15,229 nt of DNA from Collinsella sp. GTDB lineage: Bacteria > Actinomycetota > Coriobacteriia > Coriobacteriales > Coriobacteriaceae. The stretch spans positions 2,874 to 18,102 of the forward strand of contig DXLY01000035.1 in assembly GCA_019414465.1 (NCBI GenBank). The letters run 5' to 3'. Of this stretch, positions 13,435-15,229 are shown piece after piece (within the stretch, counting starts at the first letter, position 1; the number at the start of each line of letters is the position of its first letter). The position numbers were made by a program, and so were the translations under genes. The notes under the pieces are model-generated. The model had not been told where the DNA came from and made no database searches. It saw only the letters and a list, made by a program, of their open reading frames with translations.

Positions 13435-15229
13435 TGGATACTTCAATTGACATTTCCCACATCCGCAACTTCTCGATCGTTGCGCACATCGACCATGGCA
13501 AGTCCACGATCAGCGACCGCATCCTCGAGCTCACCCATACCGTCGACGAGCGCGACATGGAGTCGCAGCTGCTCGACACCATGGATATCGAGCGCGAGCG
13601 CGGCATCACGATCAAGTCCAATGCCGTCCGCGTTTCCTATGACGCCGACGATGGTGAGACGTATCAGTTCAACCTGATCGATACGCCGGGCCACGTGGAC
13701 TTTACCTACGAGGTCTCGCGTTCGCTGGCCGCCTGTGAGGGCGCGGTGCTCGTCGTCGACGCCACGCAGGGCGTCGAGGCGCAGACCGTCTCCAACGCGA
13801 CGCTCGCCATGAACGCCAATCTGGATATCGTGCCCGCCATCAATAAGATCGACCTGCCCTCGGCGCACCCCGACGAGGTCAAGACCGAGATCGAGGACGA
13901 CCTGGCGATTCCCGCCGACGATGCCGTATGCGTATCGGGCAAAACTGGCGAGGGTATCCACGACCTGCTTGAGTCCATCGTCTTTTTGATTTCACCGCCC
14001 AAGGGCGATGCGACGGCGCCGCTCAAGGCGCTCATCCTGGACTCGTATTTTGATGAGTACCGCGGCGTCGTTGCCACGGTCCGTGTCTTTGACGGCTCCA
14101 TCAAGAAGGGCGATACCCTGCTTATGATGCAGGCCAAGGGTGACTTTTTGGTCGATGGCGTGGGCGTCAAGCGTCCCGCCGAGACCCCGGTCGATTCTCT
14201 TACGGTCGGCGAGGTGGGCTACGTGGTCACGGGCCTGAAGGACCCCGAGGCCGTTCACGTGGGCGACACCCTTACCTGGGCGTCGAATCCCTGCCCCGAG
14301 CCGCTTCCGGGCTACCGCGAGGCCAAGCCCATGGTCTATACGGGCCTGTTTCCGATCGACAACAAGGATTACGAGAACCTGCGCGACGCTCTCGATAAGC
14401 TGCACGTCAACGACCCGTCGTTGGTGTGGGAGCCCGAGACCTCGGTGGCGCTCGGCTTTGGCTTCCGCGTGGGCTTCTTAGGCCTGCTGCATATGGAAGT
14501 CGTCAAGGAGCGCCTGGAGCGCGAGTTCAACCTTGACCTCATTGCTACGAGCCCTTCGGTGGACTATCACGTCTATAAGACCGACGGCGAGATGATTGAT
14601 GTTCGCAGCCCGCAGGATCTGCCCGAGGCTACGCGCATCGAGCGCATTGAGGAGCCTTACCTCAAGGCCAAAATTATCTGCCCGCCCGAGTATACGGGTG
14701 CCGTCATGCAGCTCGCTATCGAGCACCGCGGCATTACAACTGACATGATCCATCTCACGAGCAAATCGGTCGAGATGCGCTTTGACATGCCGCTCGCCGA
14801 GCTCATCCTGGACTTCTTTGACCAGCTCAAGAGTCGCACCAAGGGCTATGCCTCACTCGACTACGAGTTCAACGAGTACCGTCCCTCCGAACTCGTCAAG
14901 CTCGATATTTTGCTTTCGGGCGATGAGGTGGACGCGCTTTCGTTTATCGTGCACAAGGATAAGGCCTATGGCCTGGCCCGCGGCCTGTGTGACAAGCTCA
15001 AGGAAATCATCCCGCGCCAGCTGTTCGAGGTGCCTATTCAGGGCGCCATCGGCAACAAGATCATTGCCCGCTCTACCGTCAAGGCGCGTCGCAAGGACGT
15101 TTTGGCCAAGTGCTATGGCGGCGATATCTCGCGAAAGCGCAAGCTGCTCGAGAAGCAGAAAGAGGGCAAGAAGCGCATGAAGGCCATCGGTTCGGTCGAG
15201 GTCCCGCAGGAGGCCTTTATGGCGATCCT
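13434..15229 (+). CDS. lepA: Elongation factor 4 (LepA), 3' end cut by window
   Basis: Ribosome-associated translational GTPase. 598 codons are visible and the sequence still reads ...VPQEAFMAI at the edge, so only the last few residues (the family ends soon after EAFLAIL) are missing. GTPase motifs are AHIDHGKST (17-25), ERERGITIKS, DTPGHVDF (83-90) and NKID (137-140). EF4 traits follow: the GFRVGFLGLLHMEVV segment, ICPPEYTGAVMQL, and the LepA C-terminal domain with IGNKIIARSTVKARRKDVLAKCYGGDISRKRKLLEKQKEGKKRMK, which separates it from EF-G and BipA. The ATG at 13434 is the only sensible start, because upstream in-frame codons lie in the rpsT terminator. It lacks a ribosome site and is likely leaderless. 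Confidence 0.97.
   Translation, partial: MDTSIDISHIRNFSIVAHIDHGKSTISDRILELTHTVDERDMESQLLDTMDIERERGITIKSNAVRVSYDADDGETYQFNLIDTPGHVDFTYEVSRSLAACEGAVLVVDATQGVEAQTVSNATLAMNANLDIVPAINKIDLPSAHPDEVKTEIEDDLAIPADDAVCVSGKTGEGIHDLLESIVFLISPPKGDATAPLKALILDSYFDEYRGVVATVRVFDGSIKKGDTLLMMQAKGDFLVDGVGVKRPAETPVDSLTVGEVGYVVTGLKDPEAVHVGDTLTWASNPCPEPLPGYREAKPMVYTGLFPIDNKDYENLRDALDKLHVNDPSLVWEPETSVALGFGFRVGFLGLLHMEVVKERLEREFNLDLIATSPSVDYHVYKTDGEMIDVRSPQDLPEATRIERIEEPYLKAKIICPPEYTGAVMQLAIEHRGITTDMIHLTSKSVEMRFDMPLAELILDFFDQLKSRTKGYASLDYEFNEYRPSELVKLDILLSGDEVDALSFIVHKDKAYGLARGLCDKLKEIIPRQLFEVPIQGAIGNKIIARSTVKARRKDVLAKCYGGDISRKRKLLEKQKEGKKRMKAIGSVEVPQEAFMAI

Noticed and set aside
1..15229. CRISPR arrays, insertion sequences, tRNA genes, prophage genes
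   Set aside because: I looked for regularly spaced repeats, transposase motifs, cloverleaf patterns and phage-like genes, and saw none.

Overview
The window looks like chromosome from an actinobacterium of the class Coriobacteriia, most likely Collinsella or a close relative. The basis is high GC with strong third-position G/C preference, an actinobacterial integration host factor (mIHF) gene ahead of gmk and rpoZ, and PyrR attenuation of a pyr operon. The genus is inference and cannot be proven from this sequence alone. Nearly everything here is conserved housekeeping. I see no insertion sequence, prophage, CRISPR array, tRNA or rRNA, and no convincing undescribed multigene system. The interest lies in regulatory structures.

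Layout: rpmB (L28) runs leftward at the left edge from an extended -10 promoter. A 450-base divergent gap follows and holds the rpmB promoter, a stretch with nothing clear, and a pyrimidine attenuator leader. From there all genes run rightward. The pyrimidine operon is pyrR-pyrB-pyrC-pyrK-pyrD-pyrF (696-6019), with overlapping or nearly abutting genes except for a 92-base gap before pyrK that holds a terminator-like hairpin. carA, carB and pyrE are not in the window. A 239-base gap follows with a long inverted repeat, a good promoter and a second strong dyad. Next come mihF, gmk, rpoZ and thiI (6259-8669), packed stop-to-start and closed by a strong intrinsic terminator.

The competence DNA-uptake pair comEA-comEC (8883-11896) comes next, then holA (DNA polymerase III delta) from its own promoter. 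rpsT (S20) has an extended -10 promoter and a structured leader, and ends at a strong terminator. lepA (EF4) begins at 13434, has no Shine-Dalgarno, and appears to be leaderless. The window cuts it off a few codons before its expected end.

Functionally, PyrR senses UMP/UTP and terminates transcription in the leader. PyrB, PyrC, PyrDK and PyrF then cover aspartate transcarbamylation, ring closure, oxidation to orotate, and OMP decarboxylation. gmk supplies GDP, rpoZ supplies the omega subunit of RNA polymerase, and thiI modifies tRNA. ComEA binds incoming DNA and ComEC forms the membrane channel. holA serves replication, while rpmB, rpsT and lepA serve translation.
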